Assembly: GCA_002327985.1 (NCBI GenBank) | Contig: DCVM01000181.1 | Location: 1-64,000 of the forward strand | DNA length: 64,000 bases | Direction: 5' to 3' | Origin: Syntrophaceae bacterium UBA2188 | GTDB taxonomy: Bacteria; Desulfobacterota; BSN033; UBA1163 | In this document: in pieces, positions 54,471 to 63,367 of the stretch | How positions within the stretch are numbered: position 1 is the first letter of the stretch | Layout: the number at the start of each line of letters is the position of its first letter | Made by a program: the position numbers and the translations under genes | The notes under the pieces: model-generated | What the model was told of the DNA's origin: nothing | The model's database searches: none | The model's input: the letters and a program-made list of their open reading frames with translations, nothing else

Positions 54471-55148
54471 ATGACCGATCCCAAAGAAAACACAGAAAAG
54501 GTAAAAGCCTTATGCTATCAATGGGGAGCCTCTCTTTTTGGTGTGGCGGATCTTTCCACTTCCAAAAAAAAAGAAATTCTTCTTCCTCCTCTTTTCATCG
54601 ATCAACTTCCCTACAGCATCTCGGTGGGATATCATCTTTCTGATGCCATCTTAGAAGAGATTCAAAATCATCCTACCCCCCTCTATTTTCACCACTATCA
54701 GAGGGTCAATATTCTTCTGGACACGATCGGTTTGATCGTGACCTCAGCGATCCAACATCTTGGCTATCAAGCCATTCCCATCCCCGCCTCTCAAATCGTG
54801 GATTGGAAAACCCAACAGGGCCATCTCTCCCACAAACATATGGCGCAGGCTGCGGGATTGGGATGGATTGGCCGAAACAATCTTCTGGTCAATGAAACAT
54901 TTGGATCCCGGATTCGACTGGTGACTATCCTTACCGATCTCCCTCTTGTCACTGTCCTTCCCTCAATGAAAGACTGTGGTTCCTGTTACGATTGCCAGTC
55001 CGTTTGCCCTGTAGGGGCCATCCAGGAACACCAGGAAGACTTCGATCATGTTCGATGTTACGAGCAATTGAGAACCTTTGCCAAAACCCTCCGTTTCAGC
55101 CATAATATCTGTGGTATCTGCGTAAAGGCCTGTAGAGGACAACATTAA
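54471..55148 (+). CDS. Short QueG-like double 4Fe-4S protein
   Basis: A 225-residue protein, shorter than true epoxyqueuosine reductase. The Lys-His-Ala-type HLSHKHMAQAAGLGWIGRNN region and CGSCYDCQSVCPVGAI with CGICVKACRGQH match the C-terminal half of the QueG and reductive-dehalogenase-like family. The N-terminal cobalamin part is reduced. The start is uncertain: ATG 54471 has no strong ribosome site, and an ATG at 54375 reads through an intergenic repeat. Function could be a reductase or a redox carrier. Confidence 0.75.
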   Translation: MTDPKENTEKVKALCYQWGASLFGVADLSTSKKKEILLPPLFIDQLPYSISVGYHLSDAILEEIQNHPTPLYFHHYQRVNILLDTIGLIVTSAIQHLGYQAIPIPASQIVDWKTQQGHLSHKHMAQAAGLGWIGRNNLLVNETFGSRIRLVTILTDLPLVTVLPSMKDCGSCYDCQSVCPVGAIQEHQEDFDHVRCYEQLRTFAKTLRFSHNICGICVKACRGQH

Positions 55149-55155
55149 AATAGGA

Positions 55156-55207
55156 TGGAATGTTGGAATATTGCCATTTCTATATTCCATTATTCCAATG
55201 TTCCAAA
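55156..55207. repeat. A/T-rich imperfect inverted repeat (GGAAT/ATTCC type)
   Basis: TGGAATGTTGGAATA (55156-55170) and a later TATTCCATTATTCCA. It falls in the short gap before mnmG and creates a false upstream extension of that gene. Confidence 0.6.
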
Positions 55208-55240
55208 TTTCAGATACAAATACCATCCGAGTATAGTTCT

Positions 55241-57127
55241 ATGCGTCAATACTCCATTCAATTCCCGAGAGACTTCGATGTGATGGTGGTGGGCGGAGGG
55301 CATGCCGGAATTGAAGCCTCTCTGGCCTGTGCTCGAATGGGCCACCCTACCCTTCTCATCACTCAAAAAAAAGTACAGATAGGTTATATGTCCTGTAACC
55401 CCGCGGTGGGGGGGTTGGCCAAAGGCCATCTGGTGAAGGAGATCGATGCAATGGGTGGAGAGATGGCAAAAGCCACGGACGAAACAGGAATCCAGTTCCG
55501 TCAATTGAATACCGGAAAAGGGCCTGCTGTCCGTTCCTCAAGAGCTCAGGTAGATCGCCAGGAATACCGACTTCGCATGAAAAGAACGGTTGAGAACCAG
55601 GAAAACCTTACCATTATGGAAGCGGCCGTTGAGGAAATTCTGGTAGAAGGAGATCAGATCATTGGTGTAAAAACAGACTCCAATGAAACCATGTACACAA
55701 AAGCTTTGATCCTTTCTCCCGGGACCTTTTTGAACGGCTTGATCCATATCGGTCTAACGCGCTTTTCTGCTGGCAGGATGGGGGATCCGCCCTCGGTCGG
55801 TTTATCCGAATCACTCCGAAGCCTGGGTTTTCGGATGGGAAGGCTCAAGACCGGAACCACTCCAAGACTCGATGGCAATACGATTGATTTCTCACAACTC
55901 ACCCCCCAATACGGAGATGAGCCGCCTATCCCTTTTTCTTTTTCAACCCCAAAGATCGATATCGCCCAAGTCCCCTGCTATATCACCTATACGAATCCTA
56001 CCACTCATGAGATCATTAAAAGCGGTCTCGACCGATCCCCTCTTTACTGTGGCATCATTAAAGGGATTGGCCCACGATATTGTCCCTCCATCGAGGATAA
56101 GGTCGTCCGTTTCGAAGATAAAAAAAGACACCAGATCTTTTTAGAACCGGATGGCCAAAATACCACTGAGGTTTATCCCAACGGGATCCCCACCAGCCTC
56201 CCTTTGGATATTCAGATGAGAATGCTGAGGTCGATCAAGGGCCTTGAAGAAGTGGAGATCCTCCGGCCGGGTTATGCCATCGAATACGATTTTGTCGACC
56301 CCACCGAACTCAAACCTTCCCTTGAAACAAAAAAGATCAGGGGACTCTTCCACGCCGGACAGATTAACGGAACATCGGGTTATGAAGAGGCAGCCGCCCA
56401 GGGTTTAATGGCTGGGGTGAATGCCTCGCTGATGATTCGAGGGAAGGAACCTCTTATCTTGAAACGTTCCGATGCCTATATCGGAGTCTTGGTCGATGAC
56501 TTGGTCACCAAAGGCACTGCTGAACCTTATCGAATGTTCACCTCCCGGGCCGAATACCGTCTCCATTTAAGAGAAGACAATGCAGACCTGAGATTGAGAG
56601 AGAAAGGATATAAAGTGGGATTAGTGAAAAAAGAGGATTTTCAAATCTTTCTGGAGAAAAAAGGGGCCATTGAAAAAGCCTTCTCTCGAATCACAGAGGT
56701 CAGAATCAATCCAACAAAGGAAAATAACGAAATACTCCACCAATGGAAAAGTACTCCTTTGAAAAAAGATGCTTCCCTCCAAGAAATATTGAAGAGACCC
56801 GAAATTCATTTCAAACATCTCCTTGCCTTTGATCGAAATCTCAAAAGTCTTCCAGAAACCGTGCAGGATCAGATTGAAATTCAGGTAAAATATGAGGGTT
56901 ATATCAAAAGGCAACTGGAGCAGATTAAACGGTTTAAAAGATTGGAAGAGGTAACCTTCCCGGAAGGATTTGATTTTGGCTCTGTGATCGGATTCTCCAC
57001 AGAGGTGATGGAAAAACTGAAGAAAATAAAACCTTACTCCCTGGGCCAGGCCTCGAGAATCTCTGGGGTCACTCCTGCCGCTATTTCCATCCTCATGGTC
57101 AACCTGAAGAAACAGGGTTATCTATAA
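55241..57127 (+). CDS. mnmG: tRNA uridine 5-carboxymethylaminomethyl modification enzyme MnmG (GidA)
   Basis: A 628-residue flavoprotein which with MnmE makes cmnm5U34 in tRNAs. Start [20 protein letters not shown] at ATG 55241; the longer frame to 55160 is repeat-derived. FAD loop [47 protein letters not shown] and [10 protein letters not shown], and the C-terminal [20 protein letters not shown] domain. Full length. Confidence 0.97.
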   Translation: MRQYSIQFPRDFDVMVVGGGHAGIEASLACARMGHPTLLITQKKVQIGYMSCNPAVGGLAKGHLVKEIDAMGGEMAKATDETGIQFRQLNTGKGPAVRSSRAQVDRQEYRLRMKRTVENQENLTIMEAAVEEILVEGDQIIGVKTDSNETMYTKALILSPGTFLNGLIHIGLTRFSAGRMGDPPSVGLSESLRSLGFRMGRLKTGTTPRLDGNTIDFSQLTPQYGDEPPIPFSFSTPKIDIAQVPCYITYTNPTTHEIIKSGLDRSPLYCGIIKGIGPRYCPSIEDKVVRFEDKKRHQIFLEPDGQNTTEVYPNGIPTSLPLDIQMRMLRSIKGLEEVEILRPGYAIEYDFVDPTELKPSLETKKIRGLFHAGQINGTSGYEEAAAQGLMAGVNASLMIRGKEPLILKRSDAYIGVLVDDLVTKGTAEPYRMFTSRAEYRLHLREDNADLRLREKGYKVGLVKKEDFQIFLEKKGAIEKAFSRITEVRINPTKENNEILHQWKSTPLKKDASLQEILKRPEIHFKHLLAFDRNLKSLPETVQDQIEIQVKYEGYIKRQLEQIKRFKRLEEVTFPEGFDFGSVIGFSTEVMEKLKKIKPYSLGQASRISGVTPAAISILMVNLKKQGYL

Positions 57128-57286
57128 AAATCTCACCTTGCTTTATCATCTGCTGTTTACGAGGTCGAGTCATAGGATTCTATTTTTTGGAAACCTAAAT
57201 TCCTTATTGGATTGTTCCATCATTTTTCCCTTCACCTTCCAGACAAAGTGACGAACCATCAGATGGATTTCCACTTCTTGGATCTT

Positions 57287-57712
57287 CTATTTGATAGGCC
57301 ATTCCCCTCTTTCTTTCAGGACATCCCGGTAAACATGAAGTGCCTCATTCACAGCAGGCATGCCTGCATAAGGAGCCAGTTGGAAAAAAATCTCAGCAAT
57401 TTTTCTTGGGTCACAGCCGACATTCAACGCTGCATTCACGTGGAGTTTCAATTCATCCGTGGCGCGTAGTGCTGAGAGTATGGCGCATGCCACCATCTGC
57501 CTTTCGGGGAGCGTCAATACCGTTCTGGAATAGAGCTTACCGGTAATAAACAGGGATAAATCGTTGGCCAGGTCTCTGTCAAATTCTTTCCACATCAAAT
57601 AAGGGGGATCCATTTTGATTCCCTTGCCAAACAGTTGCTGGGCTGTCTCTTGAGTCTTTTTTCTTAATTCGTCATCCACGGGTGGAGTCCTCCTGTCATC
57701 ATTCTTATCCAT
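57287..57712 (-). CDS. Carboxymuconolactone decarboxylase family protein
   Basis: A 141-residue AhpD/CMD-like helical protein (PF02627): LTLPERQMVACAILSALRATDELKLHVNAALNVGC split as ERQMVACAILSALRATDELK and HVNAALNVGC, then EIFFQLAPYAGMPAVNEAL. It lacks the CXXC of AhpD, so peroxidase activity is unlikely; decarboxylase or unknown functions remain. It lies a few bases after hemL. Confidence 0.85.
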   Translation of the reverse strand: MDKNDDRRTPPVDDELRKKTQETAQQLFGKGIKMDPPYLMWKEFDRDLANDLSLFITGKLYSRTVLTLPERQMVACAILSALRATDELKLHVNAALNVGCDPRKIAEIFFQLAPYAGMPAVNEALHVYRDVLKERGEWPIK

Positions 57713-57718
57713 CAGAGA

Positions 57719-59002
57719 TTAAAGTCTCTTAAAGGCGGCATCACAGGCTTCAATGGTTCTGTCTAAATCTTTCTGAGTATGAGCCAGGGAAATGAACCAG
57801 GCCTCGAACTGGGAGGGAGGAAGATAGATCCCTTGTTTCATCATTTCGATGAAGAATTGGGCAAATCGTTTTGGATTACTCGTCTTGGCAGTTCGATAAT
57901 CCCTGACCGGACCTTCTGTAAAGAATAGAGTAAACAATCCTGTCGCCTGATTGATGGTGAAAGGGAGACCCCTCTCTTCCGCACACTCGGCAATTTTCTC
58001 TGTTAAATATAAAGTCTTTTTTCCCAAATCCTGATAAACCTTCTTTGCCCTTAAGAGCTCCAGCGTTGTAATCCCCGCAGTCATGGCCAGAGGATTCCCA
58101 GAAAGCGTCCCTGCCTGATAGACCCCCCCGAGAGGGGAAACTTTATCCATCATCGCTCTCTTCCCGCCATAGGCTCCTACTGGAAGACCGCCCCCGATGA
58201 TCTTCCCGAGGCAAGTCATATCCGCTTTGATTTTGTAAATCTCTTGGGCACCTCCATAGGCGGTCCGGAATCCAGAAATGACCTCGTCAAAAATGAGAAC
58301 GATTCCTCTCTCGTCGCAAATCTTTCTCAATCCTTCCAAAAATCCCCTTTCAGGGAGCACCACCCCCATATTCCCTGCAATGGGTTCTACAATAACGCAG
58401 GCAATCTGTTCTGGATATTGACTGACCAGAATTTTTACACTTTCCAGGTCATTATAGGTTGCGGTCTGGGTATGTTTCGCCAAATCCTCTGGAATGCCGA
58501 GGCTATCAGGGATACCGAAAGTGGTCGCACCCGAACCTGCCTTAACGAGCAAACTGTCCCCATGGCCATGATAGCATCCTTCAAATTTGATAACGTTAGG
58601 CCTTCCTGTGTAACCTCTGGCCACCCGAATCGCACTCATGACCGCTTCGGTGCCGGAGCTGACCATCCTCACTAATTCCATGGAAGGGAAAGCCTTCTTC
58701 ACTTTGCTGGCAAGCTCCACTTCCAGAGGAGTGGGAGCACCATAACTCGTTCCTTTGGGAAGGGCCTTTTTGAGTGCTGCCACAATCTTCGGGTGGGCAT
58801 GACCCAAGATCATCGGTCCCCATGACCCCACGTAATCGATATATTCATGACCATCTACATCGAATATTTTTGACCCTTTCGCCCGTTCAATAAAACTGGG
58901 GGGAACGCCAATGGCCTGAAAAGCCCTGACGGGGCTGTTGACTCCCCCCGGAATGACTTCCAATGCCCGATGATAGAGTCCAATCGATTTCTTTCTCCCC
59001 AT
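57719..59002 (-). CDS. hemL: Glutamate-1-semialdehyde 2,1-aminomutase
   Basis: Makes 5-aminolevulinate for haem and related tetrapyrroles by the C5 pathway. ATG 59002 has GAGGAG seven bases upstream; the longer frame reads through the FAH-gene end. 427 residues with GGVNSPVRAFQAIG, SSGTEAVMSAIRVARGYTGR, IFDEVISGFR and the PLP Lys in CLGKIIGGGLPVGAYGG. It is transcribed after the FAH-family gene. Confidence 0.97.
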   Translation of the reverse strand: MGRKKSIGLYHRALEVIPGGVNSPVRAFQAIGVPPSFIERAKGSKIFDVDGHEYIDYVGSWGPMILGHAHPKIVAALKKALPKGTSYGAPTPLEVELASKVKKAFPSMELVRMVSSGTEAVMSAIRVARGYTGRPNVIKFEGCYHGHGDSLLVKAGSGATTFGIPDSLGIPEDLAKHTQTATYNDLESVKILVSQYPEQIACVIVEPIAGNMGVVLPERGFLEGLRKICDERGIVLIFDEVISGFRTAYGGAQEIYKIKADMTCLGKIIGGGLPVGAYGGKRAMMDKVSPLGGVYQAGTLSGNPLAMTAGITTLELLRAKKVYQDLGKKTLYLTEKIAECAEERGLPFTINQATGLFTLFFTEGPVRDYRTAKTSNPKRFAQFFIEMMKQGIYLPPSQFEAWFISLAHTQKDLDRTIEACDAAFKRL

Positions 59003-59016
59003 CTCTAATCTCCTCA

Positions 59017-59778
59017 TCATTCCTCGGCGACCACATGATTGCTGAGAGATCCGATCCCTTCGATCACTACCTCGACCTGATCGCCAATGGCCATCGGACC
59101 GATTCCAGAAGGTGTTCCTGTAGCAATCACATCTCCTGGCAGAAGCGTCATGACCCGTGAGATGAAGCTCACTAATTGATGGCAACCAAAAATGAGGTTC
59201 TTGGTATTCGAATGCTGGCGTTTTTCTCCATTCAGATAACTGGATATGTCTAAATGGTGGGGGTCAATATCTGTGACAATCCAGGGACCCATCGGTGAGA
59301 ACGTATCGAATCCCTTCGACAATGTCCACTGACCGTCCTTGGGTTGCAAATCTCTGGCGGTCACATCATTTAAACAGGTATATCCAAGGATATAATCCGT
59401 TGCCCTCTCCTCCGAAACTCCTTTTGCCAATTTTCCGATCACCACGGCCAACTCAGCTTCGTAATCAACCCTTTTCGACATCTTCGGATAAATAATGGCT
59501 TCTCCCGGTCCGATGACGGAGGTAGACGGTTTGATAAAAAGAAGGGGTTTGTCAGGAATGGGCAATTTCACTTCTTCAGCATGGTCCCGATAATTTAATC
59601 CCAGGGCAACAATCTTTGAAGGAAGGCAGGGAGAGAGAAGTTTTCCCTCTCCTATTTTTTTCATCTTGGACGTCAGATGAAAATGCCCGAAGGGATCGTC
59701 CTCCATTTCACGAATGGAATCCCCCTCAATCACCCCATATTTAACCAATGACCCATCCTGATACCGAACGATCTTCAT
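59017..59778 (-). CDS. Fumarylacetoacetate hydrolase family protein
   Basis: 253 residues from ATG 59778, with GAGGAG seven bases upstream; the frame beyond it is repeat sequence. FAH fold (PF01557): LNYRDHAEEVKLPIPDKPLLF, metal ligands in DYEAELAVVIG, GQWTLSKGFDTFSPMGPW and GDVIATGTPSGIG. Substrates of these hydrolases or decarboxylases vary (acylpyruvates, oxaloacetate). Its 3' end abuts hemL. Confidence 0.9.
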   Translation of the reverse strand: MKIVRYQDGSLVKYGVIEGDSIREMEDDPFGHFHLTSKMKKIGEGKLLSPCLPSKIVALGLNYRDHAEEVKLPIPDKPLLFIKPSTSVIGPGEAIIYPKMSKRVDYEAELAVVIGKLAKGVSEERATDYILGYTCLNDVTARDLQPKDGQWTLSKGFDTFSPMGPWIVTDIDPHHLDISSYLNGEKRQHSNTKNLIFGCHQLVSFISRVMTLLPGDVIATGTPSGIGPMAIGDQVEVVIEGIGSLSNHVVAEE

Positions 59779-59817
59779 TCTGTAGCTCCTCAAACTTCTT
59801 AAGAATAGAATCTTTTT

Positions 59818-59974
59818 GAATACCCAATGACCAAATCCCAAGCTCCAGATAAATCTCAATTACCAATCTCCAAATAACCAAAAGGGAAATTTAAATTTAA
59901 GGGTCTCTCTTTCTCCACTTCGGTCATTGGAACCTTGGTAATTATTTGATGATTGGTGCTTGGTTATTGGTAAT
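59818..59974. repeat. A/T-rich inverted-repeat element (CCAATTACC / GGTAATTGG type)
   Basis: TACCCAATGACCAAATCCCAAG on one side and CTTGGTTATTGGTAATTC on the other, with more CCAAT/ATTGG words between. It fills the gap between dapB and the FAH gene. Confidence 0.55.
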
Positions 59975-60784
59975 TCATCCCTTCTTCAACCCCAACACAT
60001 CCTGCATATCGTAAAGACCATTGGGCTGGTTCACCACCCAGAGGGCTGCCCGAACTGCTCCCCGTGCAAAATTATCACGACTGTGCGCCCGGTGAATGAT
60101 CTCCAATCGTTCGCCAATCCCCCCGAAGAGTACCGTGTGTTCTCCCACAATATCTCCAGCGCGGATCACCTGCATTCCGATCTCTTCTCTCGTCCTCTCA
60201 CCGATCATCCCTTTCCGTCCATAGATTCCCACCTGACTAAAATCCCGACCGATGGCCTTGGCGACCAGTTCTCCCAATTTCGCCGCCGTGCCGCTTGGCG
60301 AATCTTTTTTCAGACGGTGATGGGCCTCAAAAATTTCTATGTCATATTCCGGGCCTAACACTTGAGCCACCTCCTGGACAATCCTGAACATGACATTCAC
60401 CCCGACACTCATATTGGGTGAGAAAACACATCGAATGCTTTTTGATAGATCCTTGATCTTCTCCACCTGCTCCGGACTCAAACCCGTCGTTCCGATGACA
60501 ATGGCCGAACCTGTCTCTTTGGCAAACTCCAGATTCTCCAGGGAGGTTTTTGGATTGGTAAAGTTGATGAGGACATCCCCCCCGGTTTGCTTCAATTCTC
60601 CTTCCAATGGAAGGTTCATCCTTCCCAGTCCAACGACTTCTCCAATATCTTTTCCAATGGATGGATGATCGGGTCTCTCAATGGCTCGGTAAAGGGAAAT
60701 CGAAGGGGTTTCATGAATGACATGAATAATGCGACTTCCCATTTTCCCAGCGGCTCCTACGACAACAGCCTTGATCTCTTTCAT
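59975..60784 (-). CDS. dapB: 4-hydroxy-tetrahydrodipicolinate reductase
   Basis: Reduces the product of DapA on the way to diaminopimelate and lysine. ATG 60784 (MKEIKAVVVGAAGKMGSR) overlaps the dapF stop as ATGA and has GGAGGAGG upstream. Nucleotide loop GAAGKMG, FTNPKTSLEN, and the active-site EAHHRLKKDSPSGTA with the catalytic His and Lys. 269 residues. Confidence 0.97.
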   Translation of the reverse strand: MKEIKAVVVGAAGKMGSRIIHVIHETPSISLYRAIERPDHPSIGKDIGEVVGLGRMNLPLEGELKQTGGDVLINFTNPKTSLENLEFAKETGSAIVIGTTGLSPEQVEKIKDLSKSIRCVFSPNMSVGVNVMFRIVQEVAQVLGPEYDIEIFEAHHRLKKDSPSGTAAKLGELVAKAIGRDFSQVGIYGRKGMIGERTREEIGMQVIRAGDIVGEHTVLFGGIGERLEIIHRAHSRDNFARGAVRAALWVVNQPNGLYDMQDVLGLKKG

Positions 60785-61602
60785 TGATAAGCCTCCTCCC
60801 ACATCTCAGCTTCATAAATGATGTGGACATCTCCTTCAAAAAAAACTTTTTTGACTTCCCTCCCTTCAATTTCATAATACACGTTTAAAACCTCACCCCC
60901 CCTTGTCCGGACGGATACCGGAGAATTGACCCGTCCCTTGAAGGCGGCCACTAACGCCGAAGCCACTGCCCCTGTCCCGCAGGCTAAGGTCTCATCCTCC
61001 ACGCCACGTTCGTAGGTTCGGATGGATAATTCGGAATCCCGGTCAAGCCTAACGAAATTGGCATTCGTTCCATGAGGTGAAAAATGAGAATGAAATCGAA
61101 TGGCCCTTCCGATTGGGATGATATCCAATCCTTCAAGGTCTTCCACAAAGAGAACGGCATGGGGGACGCCTGTATTAATGCTTGAGATAATTTTTTGCTC
61201 CTCTTCGACGAAAATCGTTTTGTCAAGTTTCAGACCAAAAGGTTTGGTCATCTCAAGTTTCACCCTTTTCCCATCCACCTGGGCAGAGAGGATTCCGGCA
61301 AGGGTCTCAAATTTCAGGGAAGAACCTGCGATCCCCTTTAAGCAGGCAAAGCGGGCGACACATCGGCCTCCGTTACCGCACATCTCTGCTTCGCTTCCAT
61401 CCGCATTAAAGAAGCGCCATTTGAAATCGGCCTTCTCTGATGGCTCGATCAGGATGAGACCATCCGCACCCACAGAGATCCTTCGACGACAGACCTTCCG
61501 AATGAAGTCTTTTAAATGACCCTCTTTCAGAAAGGGTTCTCGATGATCGATGAGGATGAAGTCGTTTCCGCTCCCGCTCATCTTCATAAAAGAAATCTTC
61601 AT
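60781..61602 (-). CDS. dapF: Diaminopimelate epimerase
   Basis: Converts LL- to meso-diaminopimelate. MSGSGNDFILID at the N-terminus, catalytic Cys pair in MCGNGGRC and ETLACGTGAVASAL, NTGVPHAVLFV. 273 residues. Directly before dapB; lysA is 440 bases upstream on the same strand. Confidence 0.97.
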   Translation of the reverse strand: MKISFMKMSGSGNDFILIDHREPFLKEGHLKDFIRKVCRRRISVGADGLILIEPSEKADFKWRFFNADGSEAEMCGNGGRCVARFACLKGIAGSSLKFETLAGILSAQVDGKRVKLEMTKPFGLKLDKTIFVEEEQKIISSINTGVPHAVLFVEDLEGLDIIPIGRAIRFHSHFSPHGTNANFVRLDRDSELSIRTYERGVEDETLACGTGAVASALVAAFKGRVNSPVSVRTRGGEVLNVYYEIEGREVKKVFFEGDVHIIYEAEMWEEAYQ

Positions 61603-62044
61603 CGTGCTTCTAATTCTCCAATCACAAAGTATTTCCCTCCCCCTTTGGAGACTGTGTCATCATTGTAAGCAAAGAGGGAGAGGCAGTCAGGTTCCAAAGA
61701 TTTAGAACGCGGGTCTTTTAGATGATGGGAAATCGTGGCTTTTATCAAATCGAATGTTTTCATACGGTTGGCACGCCTGAGTCCGAACGCTTAAAGGTTA
61801 CCGCTCTAAATCTTTTTCACCCGATTACCTCTCCCTCTCTTCAAAGGGTCGGTTTATTTATATTACGACATAGTCTCTTGATGGGGGAGGGTTAGGGAGG
61901 GGGTGATTAGGTCCCCCCCTCCCCTTCATCCCCTCCCGCCAGGGGAGGGGAAATTTTTTGCTGACATGAGAATTTTAGTTGTTTGTAATATTTGTATTTT
62001 GGCCATTTACCCTTACTTCGAATTTCGTGCTTCGAATTTAAAAA
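61603..62044. other. 442-base gap between lysA and dapF
   Basis: No reading frame of note and no lysine riboswitch fold that I could recognise. It contains the large G/C-rich palindrome at 61883-61950 and, next to lysA, a direct repeat CTTCGAATTTCGTG/CTTCGAATTT (62020-62039). A promoter for dapF should lie in the part nearest 61602, but I do not see a strong one. Confidence 0.4.
61883..61950. repeat. G/C-rich intergenic palindrome, largest copy
   Basis: GGGGGAGGGTTAGGGAGGGGG followed by TGATTAGGT and CCCCCCCTCCCC, then TTCATCCCCTCCC-GCCA-GGGGAGGGG. Two nested dyads. A T-run follows on the plus strand, so it could terminate plus-strand transcription, though no plus gene precedes it. Confidence 0.65.
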
Positions 62045-63307
62045 TTATTTTTTGATTAAAAACTCCGGAATGACTTCTCCCCGGATGAGATCTTCATAAC
62101 CTTCTCTTTGGCGGATCACAAACATCTGGTCATTCCGAACAAGAACTTCAGCCACTCTGGGTCTGGAATTATAGTTGGTGGACATGGAAAACCCGTAAGC
62201 CCCAGCACTCATCACGGCAATCAGTTCCCCAGCACCGAGGTTTTGAATCTTTCGGCCTTTGGCTAAAAAGTCGCTCGACTCGCAGATGGGCCCCACCACA
62301 TCAGCCAAAATCTCCTCCCGAATTTCTTCCTTGACAGGAAGAATCTGATGATAGGACCCGTAATAGCTGGGCCGAACCAAATCGTTCATGCCCGCATCCA
62401 CAATCATGAATCGCTTTTCTTCATTCTCTTTCGTATAGAGAACTTTTGAAACTAAGACTCCTGCATTTCCGACGATCACACGGCCTGGTTCTAAAATGAG
62501 CGTGCAACCGAATCCCCGAACCTCCTCAAGGATGGTGGAGGCATATTCTATGGGATGGGGAGGCTCTTCATCCTCATAAGTAATCCCAAGGCCACCCCCC
62601 AAATCCAAATATTGAATCTCCATCTCTTCCTTTCTCAACCTTTCCACCAACTCCTTCAGTTTTCTCAGTGCCTGGATAATCGGCTCAACCTCAACCAGTT
62701 GGGATCCAATATGGCAATCTATTCCTATAATCTTTAGGTTGGGCAATTGAGAGGCAAGACGGTAAGCCATGGGTGCCCGAAGGATATCAATCCCAAATTT
62801 ATTCTGCTTCAACCCCGTTGAGATATAGGGGTGTGTCTTGGGATCAATATCAGGGTTGACACGGATAGAGATAGGAGCTTTTTTGCCAATTCGGCCCGCT
62901 ACCTCATTGATCGTCTGAAGCTCCTGAGAAGATTCTACATTGAACATAAGAATCCCCGCTCTCAGGGCATCCCCAATCTCATCTTCTCTTTTCCCAACTC
63001 CTGAAAATACAATTTTTTGTGGATCCGCTCCACCTCTGAGGGCCCGGTAGAGTTCGCCTCCGGAAACCACGTCCACCCCTCCCCCCAAGTTGACGAAGAG
63101 ACGGAGAAGGGCAAGATTGGAATTGGCCTTAACTGAATAACAGATGAGATGAGGGATTCCTTTGAAAGCCTCATCGAACACGGTGAAATGTCTGACCAGG
63201 GTATGATAGCTGTATAGATAGAAGGGGGTGCCCACTTTTTTAGCAATCTCTTGAATAGGGATCCCCTCACAGTGAAGTTGACGATTCTTATACTCAAAAA
63301 AATGCAT
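62045..63307 (-). CDS. lysA: Diaminopimelate decarboxylase
   Basis: Last step of lysine synthesis, PLP-dependent. 420 residues: PLP Lys in CYSVKANSNLALL, IDCHIGSQLVE, YLDLGGGLGITYED, LILEPGRVIVGNAG, ICESSDFLAKGR with the active-site Cys, and GAYGFSMSTNYNSRPR. Preceded by the FN3-lipoprotein gene, as often in Deltaproteobacteria (argH-lipoprotein-lysA order). Confidence 0.98.
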   Translation of the reverse strand: MHFFEYKNRQLHCEGIPIQEIAKKVGTPFYLYSYHTLVRHFTVFDEAFKGIPHLICYSVKANSNLALLRLFVNLGGGVDVVSGGELYRALRGGADPQKIVFSGVGKREDEIGDALRAGILMFNVESSQELQTINEVAGRIGKKAPISIRVNPDIDPKTHPYISTGLKQNKFGIDILRAPMAYRLASQLPNLKIIGIDCHIGSQLVEVEPIIQALRKLKELVERLRKEEMEIQYLDLGGGLGITYEDEEPPHPIEYASTILEEVRGFGCTLILEPGRVIVGNAGVLVSKVLYTKENEEKRFMIVDAGMNDLVRPSYYGSYHQILPVKEEIREEILADVVGPICESSDFLAKGRKIQNLGAGELIAVMSAGAYGFSMSTNYNSRPRVAEVLVRNDQMFVIRQREGYEDLIRGEVIPEFLIKK

Positions 63308-63367
63308 CTTTCCTCTCTTTCAGCTCAAAATAATGAATTCGCAACCCAAAACTTTGAACTCCAAACT

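Noticed and set aside
23573..61809. Exact 12-base match TTAGAGCGGTAA (23573-23584) with its complement at 61798-61809
   Set aside because: The match does not extend further and one copy is at a coding end; probably chance or a minor repeat remnant.
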